In this document: positions 20,415-30,568 of the stretch, piece after piece | How the letters are laid out: each line of letters opens with the position of its first letter | How positions within the stretch are numbered: the first letter of the stretch is position 1 | Assembly: GCF_002142155.1 (NCBI RefSeq) | Contig: NZ_NASD01000022.1 | Span: 1 to 44,870, forward strand | DNA: 44,870 nt | Direction of reading: 5' to 3' | Origin: Gilliamella apis | GTDB lineage: Bacteria; Pseudomonadota; Gammaproteobacteria; Enterobacterales; Orbaceae | The notes under the pieces: model-generated | The model's input: the letters and a program-made list of their open reading frames with translations, nothing else | Database searches by the model: none | What the model was told of the DNA's origin: nothing | Program-made: the position numbers and the translations under genes

Positions 20415-21830
20415 ATGAATCATAATAATTTACCGGTTTTACCCTGTCGTTTTAATCTTTTTACTAAACTTTTTTTATCTATAACTGTTTTAACCAGTAT
20501 ATGCCCAGCACAAGCTGAGTATGTCAGTAATTTTGTCGATGATGCATCATTAACTGGAAACATATTTTTCTGGAATCGTGATCGGGAAAGAAAAAACCTT
20601 GACGAACATAAATACGAAAAAAACCTCAGACATTCATCATTTAATACCAATTTAGACTTTAGGTCAGGTTATATTGCCGATCGACTTGGTATTGAATTAG
20701 GTGGTTATGGCGCTTGGGAAGTCAGTAATGGCGGTAACGGGCATCCAAATGAGATTGGTTTTAGTGGTGCTAATACTCGTTGGAATGAAGATTGGAAAAA
20801 AGATGTTAGTGGCTTAAGTTTTTATAAAGCACAACTTAATTTTAAACTTGATGAGTTGTTTTGGATCAAGGCCGGTTATATTCAACCTTCTGGACAAACT
20901 TTATTAGCTCCGCATTGGAGTTTATTACCAGGTACTTATCGGGGAGCAGAAGTTGGCACCGTACTTGATTTTGATGCTGCTGGTGCTTTATCCATGTCCT
21001 ATATGTGGACAGATAAATACAAAGCGCCTTGGTATAAACGCCTCTATGAATTCAAACGCTGGGGAAAAGGCAAAAAAATCGATTTTTTACACTCAGCCGG
21101 TATGAAATATGATTTTAAGAATGATCTTGTACTCGAAAGCGCCTTTGGCCAAGCTCAGAATTACATGAATCAATTTTTTGCGAAAGCTTCTTATAAAACA
21201 GATGTGTTAAATAATCCACTAACCATGAGTTATCAGTTTTATGGTGCTAAAGACCAATCTCATAAAGGCGCCAATGTTTATGATGGTTTAGCGTGGTTAC
21301 AAGCAGCTACTTTAGGTTACCAAGTTGGTCCTGTTGGTTTACGACTTGAAGGTGTGTCTGTAAAAGCAGAAGGGGAGCAAGGATTCTTCTTACAACGTAT
21401 GACGCCTGATTATGCCTCATCTAATGGGCGATTAGATGTTTGGTGGAATTCTCGTTCTGACTTTAATGCCAATGGCGAAAAAGCCGCATTTTTTGAGGTG
21501 ACATATGATTTAGGCCATCTAAATCATTATTTGACTGGTTGGAAAACCGGCGCATCTTATGCTTATGGTTGGGATGCCAAACCAGATTCAAAAGCAAAAA
21601 ATCAAAAAAATCGTTTAGTAGAATCGGCTTATAATTTTGATTTAGGTTATACAATTCAAGATACATGGGCTAAAGATACTTCATTCCAATTACACTACAC
21701 TAAATATAACAACCATGAAAATCATATCAACAGCTGGGGCGGTGGTTATGGCAACATTTTCCAAGATGAACGTGATATTAAATTTATTGTTACTTTCCCT
21801 TTCACCATTTTCAATGCTAAACAAAAATAG
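20415..21830 (+). CDS. chiP: Chitoporin, OprD-type outer-membrane channel
   Basis: A 471-residue outer-membrane porin for chitooligosaccharides, close in length and layout to E. coli ChiP (YbfM, 468). The signal peptide ends at PAQA (residue 34). The N-terminal mature part reads VDDASLTGNIFFWNRDRER, typical of the OprD/ChiP family. Many aromatic-rich amphipathic strands follow, and the last segment ends in alternating polar and apolar residues. The ATG at 20415 follows GGGAAG. Chitobiase starts 9 bases after its stop, so the two are cotranscribed: uptake across the outer membrane, then hydrolysis in the periplasm. Confidence 0.88.
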   Translation: MNHNNLPVLPCRFNLFTKLFLSITVLTSICPAQAEYVSNFVDDASLTGNIFFWNRDRERKNLDEHKYEKNLRHSSFNTNLDFRSGYIADRLGIELGGYGAWEVSNGGNGHPNEIGFSGANTRWNEDWKKDVSGLSFYKAQLNFKLDELFWIKAGYIQPSGQTLLAPHWSLLPGTYRGAEVGTVLDFDAAGALSMSYMWTDKYKAPWYKRLYEFKRWGKGKKIDFLHSAGMKYDFKNDLVLESAFGQAQNYMNQFFAKASYKTDVLNNPLTMSYQFYGAKDQSHKGANVYDGLAWLQAATLGYQVGPVGLRLEGVSVKAEGEQGFFLQRMTPDYASSNGRLDVWWNSRSDFNANGEKAAFFEVTYDLGHLNHYLTGWKTGASYAYGWDAKPDSKAKNQKNRLVESAYNFDLGYTIQDTWAKDTSFQLHYTKYNNHENHINSWGGGYGNIFQDERDIKFIVTFPFTIFNAKQK

Positions 21831-21839
21831 GTAACCGAT

Positions 21840-24518
21840 ATGAAAAAGTTTAAATCAGCTATACTTGCTACTTCGATCACATCATTATTAACTCTAGGAG
21901 CCAGTCAATCGGTTAATGCATCACAACAAATAGTTGATACGATGAGTTCACAACTGCGTTTAAATTATCAAATAGTCGATAATAATGCCGTTAATGATGG
22001 GGTAGATTGTGCAGCATTGGGCGCAGATTGGGCTTCTTGTAACAAAGTGACCCTAACGCTTAAAAACAACGGTCCAGCAATAACCAGTAAAGATTGGGCT
22101 ATTTACTTTCATAATATTCGTATGATTTTAGCGGTTAATAATGACCAGTATAAAATTACCCACGTCACCGGTGATTTGCATAAATTAGAACCAACAGAGA
22201 AATTTACCAAAATTCCTGCTAACTCACAGGTAACTATCCCAATTATTGGTGAATATTGGCAAATAAGTGAAAGTGATGTGATGCCTCGCTGGTATGTAAC
22301 TTCAACTGATGCTAAACCTAAAATAATTGCCAACACCAATACTGATTCTGATAATTTATCGGCATTTGTGGCTCCATTAGGTGAACAATGGAAGATATCA
22401 CCTAATGACCATAATATATTAATGACCCCCAAAAACCGCTATCAACGAAATAATGATATTCAAAAAATTGATGCTGATTTATTAAAAGGTCAAATTTTAC
22501 CAACACCAGTTAAATTAACGGTTGGTAAAGAATCTATTACCCTAAATCAAAGTGGTGTTAATCTCATACTTAATGGCTTAGCAAAACCAAGCCAATTAGT
22601 GTTAGAAAAGCATTTCAAACAATTAAATATTGCTGTGACAAAGCAAGGGTTTAAAGTCAATGCATCAATTGATAAAACTGCATTTGAAAAAGGTGTAAAT
22701 GGCAGTTATAAACTAGATATAACCCCACAAGGTGCAACTATCGTAGCATTTGATGAAAGTGGAATTTTTTATGCTGTAGAATCGATATTATCGTCAATAA
22801 CAGTTAGTAAACCGCAAATTATTAACACACTTTCAGTTGAAGATGCCCCTCGTTTTGATTATCGAGGTATGATGCTAGATACCGGTCGAAATTTCAAAAG
22901 CAAAAAAGCGGTATTACAGTTACTTGATATGATGTCGAAATATAAAATGAATAAATTTCATTTTCATTTAAGTGATGATGAAGGTTGGCGAATTGAGATC
23001 CCCGGCTTACCAGAACTCACGGATTTTGGTAGTAAACGTTGTCATGATTTAACTGAAAAACAGTGTCTATTACCACAACTTGGATCTGGGCCAAATAGTG
23101 ATAATAATGGCAGTGGCTACTTTACTCGCGCAGATTATATCGAAATCGTTAAATATGCCAATGCGCGATTTATTGAAGTTATTCCAGAAATCGACATGCC
23201 AGCCCATGCCAGAGCTGCTATCATGTCAATGGAAGTGAGATATCAACGCTTAATGAAGCAAGGAAAAACCGAAGCTGCGAATGAATATCGATTACTTGAT
23301 CCTACTGATACTTCGAATACTACTACGGTGCAATTCTACAATCGCCAAAGTTATCTAAATCCATGTTTAGATTCTTCGAAAAAATTTGCTGATAAAGTAA
23401 TTAGCGAAATAGCCAAAATGCACGTTGAAGCTGGACAACCGATTTCAACATGGCATTTTGGTGGTGATGAGGCTAAAAATATTCACTTCGGCAACGGTTA
23501 CCAAGATATTCATGCCGCGCAAAAAGAGGCGGGTAAAGGTTTAATCGATCAAAGTATCGAAGATCATCCATGGGCAAAATCACAAGCGTGCCAAACTTTT
23601 GTTAGTAAAGGTGTTGTAGAAAATATCGAGCATTTGCCAAGTTATTTTGCTATTCAAGTAAGTAAAATCATCAAAAATAATGGTATTAATCGCATGCAAG
23701 CTTGGCAAGATGGCGTAAAATTTGCTTCCAACGCCAAAGCTTTTGCTACCGATGAAGTGGTGGTCAATTTCTGGGATAACTTATATTGGGGAGGATACGA
23801 TTCAGTCAATGAGTTTGCCAATAAAGGCTACAAAGTGATAGTTTCAAATCCTGATTATGTCTATTTAGATATGCCTTATGAAGTTAATCCAAAAGAAAGT
23901 GGTTACTATTGGGCTTCACGCTTTAATGATGAACGCAAAATATTCAGTTTTGCACCGGATAATTTACCGCAAAATGCGGAAACCTCATTCGATCGCAACG
24001 GTGACGCCTTTGCAGCCAAAGGTACCATGGATTGGCCAGGCGCCTATGGCTTATCAGCACAAATCTGGACGGAAAATATTCGCACCGACGATAAATTGGC
24101 CTACATGGCTTATCCTCGACTATTGAGTGTTGCCGAACGTGCATGGCATAAAGCTGATTGGGAAAATAATTATCAAAAAGATCGCGAATTTGAAAAAGGT
24201 AAAACACAATATGTTGATCAGCAAAAACTGCTAAATGATTGGAATCAATTTGCTAATTTAATTGGCCAACGAGAATTAGCTAAATTAGATCTTGCTTCAA
24301 TTAACTATCGCCTTCCTGTTCCTGGAGCGAAGATTGAAGATGGCAAATTAGTTGCTAATGTTGTTTTTCCTGGCTTAACTATCGAATATTCAACCGATAA
24401 AGGCGAAAATTGGCAGGCTTACAATGGCCCTGTAGCGATAAATAACAACGCTTCGGTTTCGCTTCGTACAGTAACGGCTGATCATAAACGAACTAGCCGT
24501 GTTGAACAATTAAATTAA
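21840..24518 (+). CDS. chb: Periplasmic chitobiase (GH20 beta-N-acetylhexosaminidase)
   Basis: Cleaves chitobiose and short chitooligosaccharides to GlcNAc. It has 892 residues, similar to Serratia chitobiase (885). The signal peptide ends near VNA (residue 27). An N-terminal carbohydrate-binding domain follows, then a GH20b domain (about 215-330), the catalytic (beta/alpha)8 barrel (about 335-770) and a C-terminal Ig-like domain. The catalytic Asp543-Glu544 pair is in HFGGDEAKN; HFHLSDDEGWR and EIDMPAHARA also match the family. Second gene of the chitoporin operon. With no chitinase in the window, the substrate is probably oligomers made elsewhere. Confidence 0.92.
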   Translation: MKKFKSAILATSITSLLTLGASQSVNASQQIVDTMSSQLRLNYQIVDNNAVNDGVDCAALGADWASCNKVTLTLKNNGPAITSKDWAIYFHNIRMILAVNNDQYKITHVTGDLHKLEPTEKFTKIPANSQVTIPIIGEYWQISESDVMPRWYVTSTDAKPKIIANTNTDSDNLSAFVAPLGEQWKISPNDHNILMTPKNRYQRNNDIQKIDADLLKGQILPTPVKLTVGKESITLNQSGVNLILNGLAKPSQLVLEKHFKQLNIAVTKQGFKVNASIDKTAFEKGVNGSYKLDITPQGATIVAFDESGIFYAVESILSSITVSKPQIINTLSVEDAPRFDYRGMMLDTGRNFKSKKAVLQLLDMMSKYKMNKFHFHLSDDEGWRIEIPGLPELTDFGSKRCHDLTEKQCLLPQLGSGPNSDNNGSGYFTRADYIEIVKYANARFIEVIPEIDMPAHARAAIMSMEVRYQRLMKQGKTEAANEYRLLDPTDTSNTTTVQFYNRQSYLNPCLDSSKKFADKVISEIAKMHVEAGQPISTWHFGGDEAKNIHFGNGYQDIHAAQKEAGKGLIDQSIEDHPWAKSQACQTFVSKGVVENIEHLPSYFAIQVSKIIKNNGINRMQAWQDGVKFASNAKAFATDEVVVNFWDNLYWGGYDSVNEFANKGYKVIVSNPDYVYLDMPYEVNPKESGYYWASRFNDERKIFSFAPDNLPQNAETSFDRNGDAFAAKGTMDWPGAYGLSAQIWTENIRTDDKLAYMAYPRLLSVAERAWHKADWENNYQKDREFEKGKTQYVDQQKLLNDWNQFANLIGQRELAKLDLASINYRLPVPGAKIEDGKLVANVVFPGLTIEYSTDKGENWQAYNGPVAINNNASVSLRTVTADHKRTSRVEQLN

Positions 24519-24530
24519 ATGTTAACACTG

Positions 24531-24558
24531 TTCTTATCCGTCTGGTGGCGGATAAGAA
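24531..24558. terminator. Stem-loop between convergent chb and rraB
   Basis: TTCTTATCCG (24531-24540) pairs with CGGATAAGAA (24549-24558) around an 8-base loop. Its place between two convergent stop codons suits a shared terminator, although T-runs are weak on both sides. Confidence 0.5.
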
Positions 24559-24585
24559 TAGTCATAATTAACCGCTGATTATTTA

Positions 24586-24981
24586 TTAATGAATGGTCTC
24601 GCTAACGTCATCTTCATCGAATTGGTCATCACTACCATCTTCAAAATAGGTTCCCCAACCGTCATAATTAACGTTAAATTGGTTTGCCAGTGTAATGATT
24701 TCGGCGATTTGCGCATTAATTAATTCAGCATTTAATGGACTTTCAGTAATAATATCAAAACCAATTACCACATTACCTGCATCATCAACATCTTCGTCAG
24801 GATCGGTTGCCTCATAGCCTAATTTATAAGCTTCAACAGCGACTTTTTCTAGTTTATCAAAGTTTTGTGATGAAATATGATGTTCAATAATATACAGCGC
24901 ATGTGGATCACTTCCATCTTCTAAAAGTTCTTGAATAATAGCTAGCGTATCTTGCTGAGCAAGCTGAATTTGATCTTTCAT
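24586..24981 (-). CDS. rraB: RNase E inhibitor RraB
   Basis: A small acidic protein (131 residues) that in E. coli binds the C-terminal half of RNase E and alters mRNA decay. The start DQIQLAQQDTLAIIQELLEDGSDP, split here as DQIQLAQQDTLAI plus IQELLEDGSDP, and the Asp/Glu-rich tail (DDQFDEDDVSE) fit RraB (YjgD, 138 residues). A longer in-frame start at 25119 adds 46 unrelated residues. The ATG at 24981 with AAGG upstream is preferred. It is divergent from rnm. Confidence 0.9.
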   Translation of the reverse strand: MKDQIQLAQQDTLAIIQELLEDGSDPHALYIIEHHISSQNFDKLEKVAVEAYKLGYEATDPDEDVDDAGNVVIGFDIITESPLNAELINAQIAEIITLANQFNVNYDGWGTYFEDGSDDQFDEDDVSETIH

Positions 24982-25051
24982 AATATACCTTTTAGTGGTC
25001 GTGCAAATTGTGTGGTATATTACACGTTTAAAAATAATTTTCGAGAAAAAA

Positions 25052-25882
25052 GTGATCGTTGACTTACATTCGCACACAACTGCATCAGATGGAATTTTAA
25101 CGCCAAGTGAACTGGTCAAAAGAGCTGTTGATAATCAAATCAATATGCTAGCGATTACCGATCACGATACTATCAAAGGCTTGATAGAAGCGAAAGCGAC
25201 CATAGAACGAGATAATTTGCCAGTTAAATTAATCTATGGTGTTGAAGTGTCAACAATGTGGAAGAATAATGAAATTCATATTGTTGGTTTGAATATCGAC
25301 ATTGAAAATTCTCACTTGCTTGAATTATTAACTGCACAAGAACAAAGTCGTATTGATAGAGCAATCAGTATTAGTGAAAAATTAGCTAAAGTGAGCATCG
25401 ACAATGCTTATGAGCAAGCCCAACAATTTTCTAAAGGTGATATTGTATCTCGAGCTCATTTTGCCCGCTTTTTAGTCGCTAATAATTATGTTAAAGATAT
25501 TAAACGCGCATTTAAAAAATATCTGGGTAAAAGTGGTTATGCCTACGTTCCTGCCAAATGGTGTAGTATTGCTGATGCGGTTAATGCGATACATGCAGCA
25601 GGTGGACAAGCGGTGTTAGCACACCCGACACGCTATGATTTGACCTTAACTAAACTAAAATTATTAATTAGTGAATTTAAATCATATGGTGGTGATGGTA
25701 TTGAAGTTTCTCAGAGCCGCCAAACTCAAGATGATTTACAACGATTAGCAAAATTGGCTAATGAATTTGAATTACTTGCATCACAAGGTTCGGATTTCCA
25801 CGATTTGCTTAATTACCTTGATCTTGGTAAAACTACACCATTGCCTGGTAGTGTTACACCTATTTGGCATAACTGGATATAA
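25052..25882 (+). CDS. rnm: PHP-domain 5'-3' exoribonuclease (RNase AM)
   Basis: A YciV/Rnm-family PHP phosphoesterase; the E. coli enzyme trims 5' ends of rRNA and degrades short RNAs and pAp-like substrates. Metal-binding motifs are intact: DLHSHTTASDG at the N-terminus, ITDHDT, HFARFL, LAHPTRYD and GSDFH. The frame is open from a GTG at 24995. The GTG at 25052 is preferred because GAG sits six bases ahead and the PHP motif then begins four residues in, as in homologs; the product is 276 residues. It shares a 70-base divergent control region with rraB. Confidence 0.85.
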   Translation: MIVDLHSHTTASDGILTPSELVKRAVDNQINMLAITDHDTIKGLIEAKATIERDNLPVKLIYGVEVSTMWKNNEIHIVGLNIDIENSHLLELLTAQEQSRIDRAISISEKLAKVSIDNAYEQAQQFSKGDIVSRAHFARFLVANNYVKDIKRAFKKYLGKSGYAYVPAKWCSIADAVNAIHAAGGQAVLAHPTRYDLTLTKLKLLISEFKSYGGDGIEVSQSRQTQDDLQRLAKLANEFELLASQGSDFHDLLNYLDLGKTTPLPGSVTPIWHNWI

Positions 25883-25984
25883 TAAATATATTAAACTAAA
25901 ATAGTATCAATTAGCGCTATAAACCGTGATGAAAAAGCCCTTTCCTCACATTTTTTTAACCTGCTATCAATAAAGAAGAATATT

Positions 25985-26605
25985 ATGAGCCAAACTTTTT
26001 ATATTCATCCTGATAACCCACAAACAAGGTTATTAGATCAAGTCGTCAAAATATTAAATGATGGTGGCGTCATTGCATTTCCTACTGATTCAGGTTATTC
26101 GCTAGGTTGTTTACTTGATAATAAATATGGTGTAGATCGTATTTGTCAAATCCGTAATCTGGATAAACACCATAACTTTACCTTAATGTGCCGTGATTTA
26201 TCTGAGCTTTCTTCTTATGCTTTTGTTGATAACACTACTTTTCGATTATTAAAAAATAATACCCCAGGTAAATATGTTTTTATCTTACAAGCGAGCAAGG
26301 AAGTACCACGACGTTTGATGAATGAAAAACGCAAAACGATTGGACTGCGTATTCCTGATAATAAAATTGATTTAGCGCTTCTTGAATTATTAGGACAACC
26401 TTTAATGACAACTACGCTTATTTTACCTAATGAAAATGAAGCTCAGTCTGATCCCGAAGAAATTGAAGATAAAATTGGTCACCAACTAGATGCTATCGTT
26501 CATGGTGGTTATATTAGTGAACAGCCAACAACAGTAATTGATTTAACTAACGATTATCCAGATATTATTCGTCAAGGTAGTGGTGATATCAGACCATTCG
26601 AGTAA
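25985..26605 (+). CDS. yciO: YciO, Sua5/YrdC-fold protein
   Basis: A 206-residue member of the Sua5/YciO/YrdC family. The family binds nucleotides and RNA and makes threonylcarbamoyl-AMP; YciO itself is not the main t6A enzyme. Motifs: GGVIAFPTDSGYSLGC near residues 28-43, KHHNFTLMCRDLSELS, and the closing STVIDLT-type segment seen here as TTVIDLTND followed by IIRQGSGDI. The order rnm-yciO-rluB matches E. coli yciV-yciO-rluB, a conserved RNA-related cluster. Confidence 0.92.
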   Translation: MSQTFYIHPDNPQTRLLDQVVKILNDGGVIAFPTDSGYSLGCLLDNKYGVDRICQIRNLDKHHNFTLMCRDLSELSSYAFVDNTTFRLLKNNTPGKYVFILQASKEVPRRLMNEKRKTIGLRIPDNKIDLALLELLGQPLMTTTLILPNENEAQSDPEEIEDKIGHQLDAIVHGGYISEQPTTVIDLTNDYPDIIRQGSGDIRPFE

Positions 26606-26676
26606 ACAAATTAATAATATATCAATGAGTTATTGAGTTAATAAATGATACCTGAGAAGGTAACAGTGAGGATTAT

Positions 26677-27681
26677 ATGAAACAAAATAGATCTGCATTT
26701 TCCAAAAAACAACGTGGAGCAGATAAACTAATTGAGCAAGAAAGTGATATCGCTCGTAAAAAAAATACCAAATTAACCCAAACGTCGAATCGTAAAAGTT
26801 CACAATCAGATAATACTGAAAAATTACAAAAAGTATTAGCCAATCTAGGTAATGGTTCACGTCGTGAAATTGAAGCTATGATAGTGGCTGGAAAAATTAG
26901 TGTTGATGGTAAAATCGCGACTTTAGGTGATCGCGTAGATGTCAATGCCAGTCCAAAAATTCGTATCAATGGTCATTTAGTTCAGTTAAGAAGTAAAGAA
27001 AAAGAGGTTTGTCGTGTTCTAGCTTATTATAAACCTGAAGGCGAAATCTGTTCTCGAAATGATCCGCAAGGGCGAGCAACAGTGTTTGAGCGATTACCTC
27101 GCTTAAAAAATGCCCGCTGGATTAACATTGGTCGACTTGATATAAATACATCGGGTTTATTGCTATTTACAACGGATGGCGAATTGGCAAATCGCCTTAT
27201 GCATCCAAGGCATGAAATTGAACGTGAGTATGCTGTTCGAGTATTTGGTAATATTACCGATCAACAACTTAATCAACTTCGTAAAGGTGTTCAGCTTGAA
27301 GATGGTCCCGCTGCATTTAACTCCATCAAACCACAAGGTGGTGATGGACTAAATCAATGGTTTAATGTGGTTATTACTGAAGGTCGTAATCGAGAAGTCC
27401 GTCGTATGTGGGAAGCAATTGATGTTCAAGTTAGTCGCTTGCTACGTATTCGTTACGGTAATATTACTTTACCGAAAGGCTTATCTCGTGGCACATGGAT
27501 GGAATTAGGTATTGATTCTGTTAATTACCTACGCGAGTTAGTTGGCTTACCAGCTGAAATGAAAAGTTTTACAACAAAATCATCGTTTGACAAACGTATT
27601 GTTAGACCAAAGCGTATCAAACTCAATCAGTCTAGTCGAACTGCTCGTCAAAAAACGAATAAAAAACCAACACGAATGTAA
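26677..27681 (+). CDS. rluB: 23S rRNA pseudouridine 2605 synthase
   Basis: Isomerises U2605 of 23S rRNA (E. coli numbering). It has 334 residues. A basic N-terminal extension (1-46) precedes an S4 RNA-binding domain (about 47-107), and the RsuA-type catalytic domain has Asp155 in GRLDINTSG. The C-terminal tail is Lys/Arg-rich, as in E. coli RluB. The ATG at 26677 follows GAGGAT. A hairpin follows the stop. Confidence 0.94.
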   Translation: MKQNRSAFSKKQRGADKLIEQESDIARKKNTKLTQTSNRKSSQSDNTEKLQKVLANLGNGSRREIEAMIVAGKISVDGKIATLGDRVDVNASPKIRINGHLVQLRSKEKEVCRVLAYYKPEGEICSRNDPQGRATVFERLPRLKNARWINIGRLDINTSGLLLFTTDGELANRLMHPRHEIEREYAVRVFGNITDQQLNQLRKGVQLEDGPAAFNSIKPQGGDGLNQWFNVVITEGRNREVRRMWEAIDVQVSRLLRIRYGNITLPKGLSRGTWMELGIDSVNYLRELVGLPAEMKSFTTKSSFDKRIVRPKRIKLNQSSRTARQKTNKKPTRM

Positions 27682-27691
27682 AATTTTGCTA

Positions 27692-27726
27692 ACCCTTAAA
27701 TAAAAATGATTATTTTATTTAAGGGT
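27692..27726 (+). terminator. Stem-loop after rluB
   Basis: A 14-bp perfect A/T-rich stem (27692-27705 with 27713-27726), 10 bases after the stop. No separate T-run follows, so its strength is unclear. Confidence 0.55.
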
Positions 27727-27965
27727 AACATCATCCCGCCAATTAATTTTAAACATTTACCAAAACCACTAATAGCATTTATTGTTAATAATTAATAACG
27801 AAACGTAAAAAAAGTAGCAATAAAAGTTAATAATTAGCTAAAAGTTTAGCATAAACTCAACCAACAGTTTTTTAATAAACTGATAAAAATAGCCATTTTT
27901 ATATAAACATCAAAAAATGGATATGAAATAACTAGTAATAAAAAAGAAGTAAAGAAAGGAAGTTT

Positions 27966-29351
27966 ATGCGCACGATTATTGCTATTTTTTGTATATTTTT
28001 ATTAACGGCATGCCATACGCGAACAGCCGAAGATGCATTTAAGGAAGGTCGCTATATAGAAAGTATCAATCTTTTAGCTGCCAGTTTGGATGAAAAAGGG
28101 CCAGCAAAGTTTGATCAACAGGACGCTAAGCGCCTGCAAACTATTGTTAGTAATGTAATGCAGTTTTACGAAAAAGACCTAAATTACTTCCATCAATATG
28201 ATTATCCACAAAAAATAGATGCATATAAGCATTTATTAACTATGAAAGAGATATTAAGTAATCGCTTTTATTCTGATCACATCAGTTTTTTCAATGACAA
28301 ATATGACACTAGGCAATTAAAGCAAACTCTTGCTAAAGAGTATTATGATTATGGTAATTACATCACTGGCACTGACAGTGAAAGTTATCGAACAAAAGCC
28401 GAATTATATAAAAATAGTTTGTCATACGACAATTATAAAAATGCCGCCACTTTATATAAAAATGCCAATACTAAATATATGCAAATGGCAGCCAAAAATT
28501 ACTATGACCAAGGTAAACAATTCGAACAACAGGGAAATTATAAAGCTGCTGCTCAAGCCTTTAGTCAGGCTTCATCGATATACAAACCACTAGGTAAATA
28601 TAAAGATAGTGACAAACTTGCGAAAGATAATGACAAAAAATATGCTACCCAGCAGGCTCAAGAGGCTTATCAACAAGCTAAACAACTGGCAATGAATGCG
28701 ACAAAGCGTTATGAATATCGAGAAGTTGCCAAGTATTATGCGCAAGCAGCATCTATATATCAGCCATATGGACAATATTTTGACGCCAGTTCATTAGCTG
28801 ATACTTATGCTAAAAAAGGCATAATTAAAGTTTATTACTATGGTTCAAGTTTCACCGATGAAATAAGAGATAAATTAAGTGCAAATTATATTCAATTTGC
28901 CAATTACTCGAGTGGTGCAGAGATAGATATTCGAATTGACTTTAAAAGTGATTTTGTCGATCTAGATAAATCAGAAACCAATGAAACTAAGATTGAGCAA
29001 GTCTTTGATAAATATATTGAAGCAAAAGATAAAAACGGTAATACAACTCAAATCAAAACTTACAAAGATCAACGATATAATTTACAAACAGTAACTCATA
29101 GTAACAAATTAACCCTAACGGCTAGCATTGAGGTTCACGGTATCTATAGTTATAGCAAATCGTTTAAAATTGAAGAAACCTCAGTTAAACATGACTATAT
29201 TTATAGTGGTAATGTACCTGCCAAATTTCATAATCACAGTGATGGTCGCTTAAAATCGAAAGATGATTTATATACTCAAGCCAAAAGAGATTTATTATCC
29301 GAGCTAAACTCAAGATTAGACGATATAGCCAAAGATCTTTCATACCTATAA
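27966..29351 (+). CDS. TPR-like lipoprotein, tandem array member 1
   Basis: A predicted lipoprotein of 461 residues: the lipobox LLTAC puts the lipid on Cys16, and His at +2 favours the outer membrane. A helical region (about 20-285) carries TPR-like units with FEQQGNYKAAAQAFSQAS and PLGKYKDSDKLA. A beta-rich C-terminal domain (about 290-440) follows, ending DLSYL. It is the first of four consecutive paralogs with 11-28 base gaps, so this is one operon. GGAAG precedes the ATG. Family unknown to me. TPR plus a lipid anchor suggests a scaffold facing the periplasm or cell surface. Confidence 0.8.
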   Translation: MRTIIAIFCIFLLTACHTRTAEDAFKEGRYIESINLLAASLDEKGPAKFDQQDAKRLQTIVSNVMQFYEKDLNYFHQYDYPQKIDAYKHLLTMKEILSNRFYSDHISFFNDKYDTRQLKQTLAKEYYDYGNYITGTDSESYRTKAELYKNSLSYDNYKNAATLYKNANTKYMQMAAKNYYDQGKQFEQQGNYKAAAQAFSQASSIYKPLGKYKDSDKLAKDNDKKYATQQAQEAYQQAKQLAMNATKRYEYREVAKYYAQAASIYQPYGQYFDASSLADTYAKKGIIKVYYYGSSFTDEIRDKLSANYIQFANYSSGAEIDIRIDFKSDFVDLDKSETNETKIEQVFDKYIEAKDKNGNTTQIKTYKDQRYNLQTVTHSNKLTLTASIEVHGIYSYSKSFKIEETSVKHDYIYSGNVPAKFHNHSDGRLKSKDDLYTQAKRDLLSELNSRLDDIAKDLSYL

Positions 29352-29379
29352 TGGACAATTTTTAATAAGGAAAAATAAA

Positions 29380-30543
29380 ATGAGAATTATTATTGCAAGT
29401 TTATTAATGTTTTTATTAGTGAGTTGTACTCACGAACGCACATCTCAAAATGCTTATGCTGAAGGGAACTATCTTGAAAGCATCAATCTATTAGCGGCAA
29501 AAATAGAGGAAAAAAGTGAAGCAAACTTTAAGCAAACTGATGCCGAAAAACTCAGTAAGCTGGTTAATGATGTGATGAACAAATATGAGGATGAATTAGC
29601 TAGCACCAATAATACTGATTATAAAAAACGCATTGAAATCTATGAAAAACTGTTAGAGATGAATAAGCGCTTAACTAACCGTTTTTATAGTACGGAATTA
29701 GTAAACGTTTTAGATAAATATCCTGCTGAAAGTTTGAGGCAAAACATTGCTAAAGATTTGTATGACCAAGGGGTAAATTTCGAAACCCAAAACGACTATA
29801 AAGCTGCAGCTGAGGCATTTAGTCAAGCATCATCAGTATATCAACCTCTAGGTAAATATAAAGACAGTGACAAACGTGCGTATAATAATGGTAAAAAACA
29901 GGCTACTTTAATGGCAGAAGAGGCTTATCAGCAGGCAAAAATGCTTTCAGAAATTGCAATGCAACGCCTAGAATTTCGTCAAGTTGCCAAATATTATGAG
30001 CAAGCCGTGGATGCTTATCGTCATTATGGACGTTATAAAGATGCTACTTCTTTAGCTAATACCTATAAACGCAAAGGGATAATAAAAGTTTATTGCTATG
30101 CTTCCGAATACTGCTCTGAGGTAAAATTGTTACTAAATAAGGATTATGTCACCTTTGTTTCTTCTCCAGTTGGTGCTGATCTCAAAATTAAAATAACTGT
30201 TGATAAAGAATATAACAGTACAAGATCACAGATTGACATACCAAACACCCGAAAAGTATTTGATAAATACATAGAACATATCGATGCTCAAGGGAATAGG
30301 ATTCAAATCCCAACGTTAAAAGATGAAACTTACTATACGAAATTGGATACTAATAACAATAGTTTAAGTCTAGAGACAGTAGTAAGGATGGAAGGAATTA
30401 TTGACTTTTCTGACACTATCTATGCAAGAGCTTCAAGCTATTATGAAAATGATGATGATTTACTACCAGTAGCAAAAAGAGAACTGATCACTAAATTAAG
30501 ATCATTGCTAGAAAGTACTGCTCAAGATCTTTGTTCCCTTTAA
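29380..30543 (+). CDS. TPR-like lipoprotein, tandem array member 2 (internal deletion)
   Basis: 387 residues, with lipobox LLVSC (Cys16). It is closest to member 3: residues 17-125 are almost identical, and the N-terminal coding DNA is nearly the same. It lacks one 53-codon unit that members 1 and 3 have after the LRQNIAKD position. The join lies at a sequence (GCTAAAGATTTNTATGA) that occurs twice, 159 bases apart, in member 3. This points to deletion by recombination between direct repeats. The frame is kept. The C-terminal domain is diverged and lacks the DY/WGGDVP-like stretch of member 3. Confidence 0.8.
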   Translation: MRIIIASLLMFLLVSCTHERTSQNAYAEGNYLESINLLAAKIEEKSEANFKQTDAEKLSKLVNDVMNKYEDELASTNNTDYKKRIEIYEKLLEMNKRLTNRFYSTELVNVLDKYPAESLRQNIAKDLYDQGVNFETQNDYKAAAEAFSQASSVYQPLGKYKDSDKRAYNNGKKQATLMAEEAYQQAKMLSEIAMQRLEFRQVAKYYEQAVDAYRHYGRYKDATSLANTYKRKGIIKVYCYASEYCSEVKLLLNKDYVTFVSSPVGADLKIKITVDKEYNSTRSQIDIPNTRKVFDKYIEHIDAQGNRIQIPTLKDETYYTKLDTNNNSLSLETVVRMEGIIDFSDTIYARASSYYENDDDLLPVAKRELITKLRSLLESTAQDLCSL

Positions 30544-30568
30544 TGGACAATTTTCAACAAGGAAAAAC

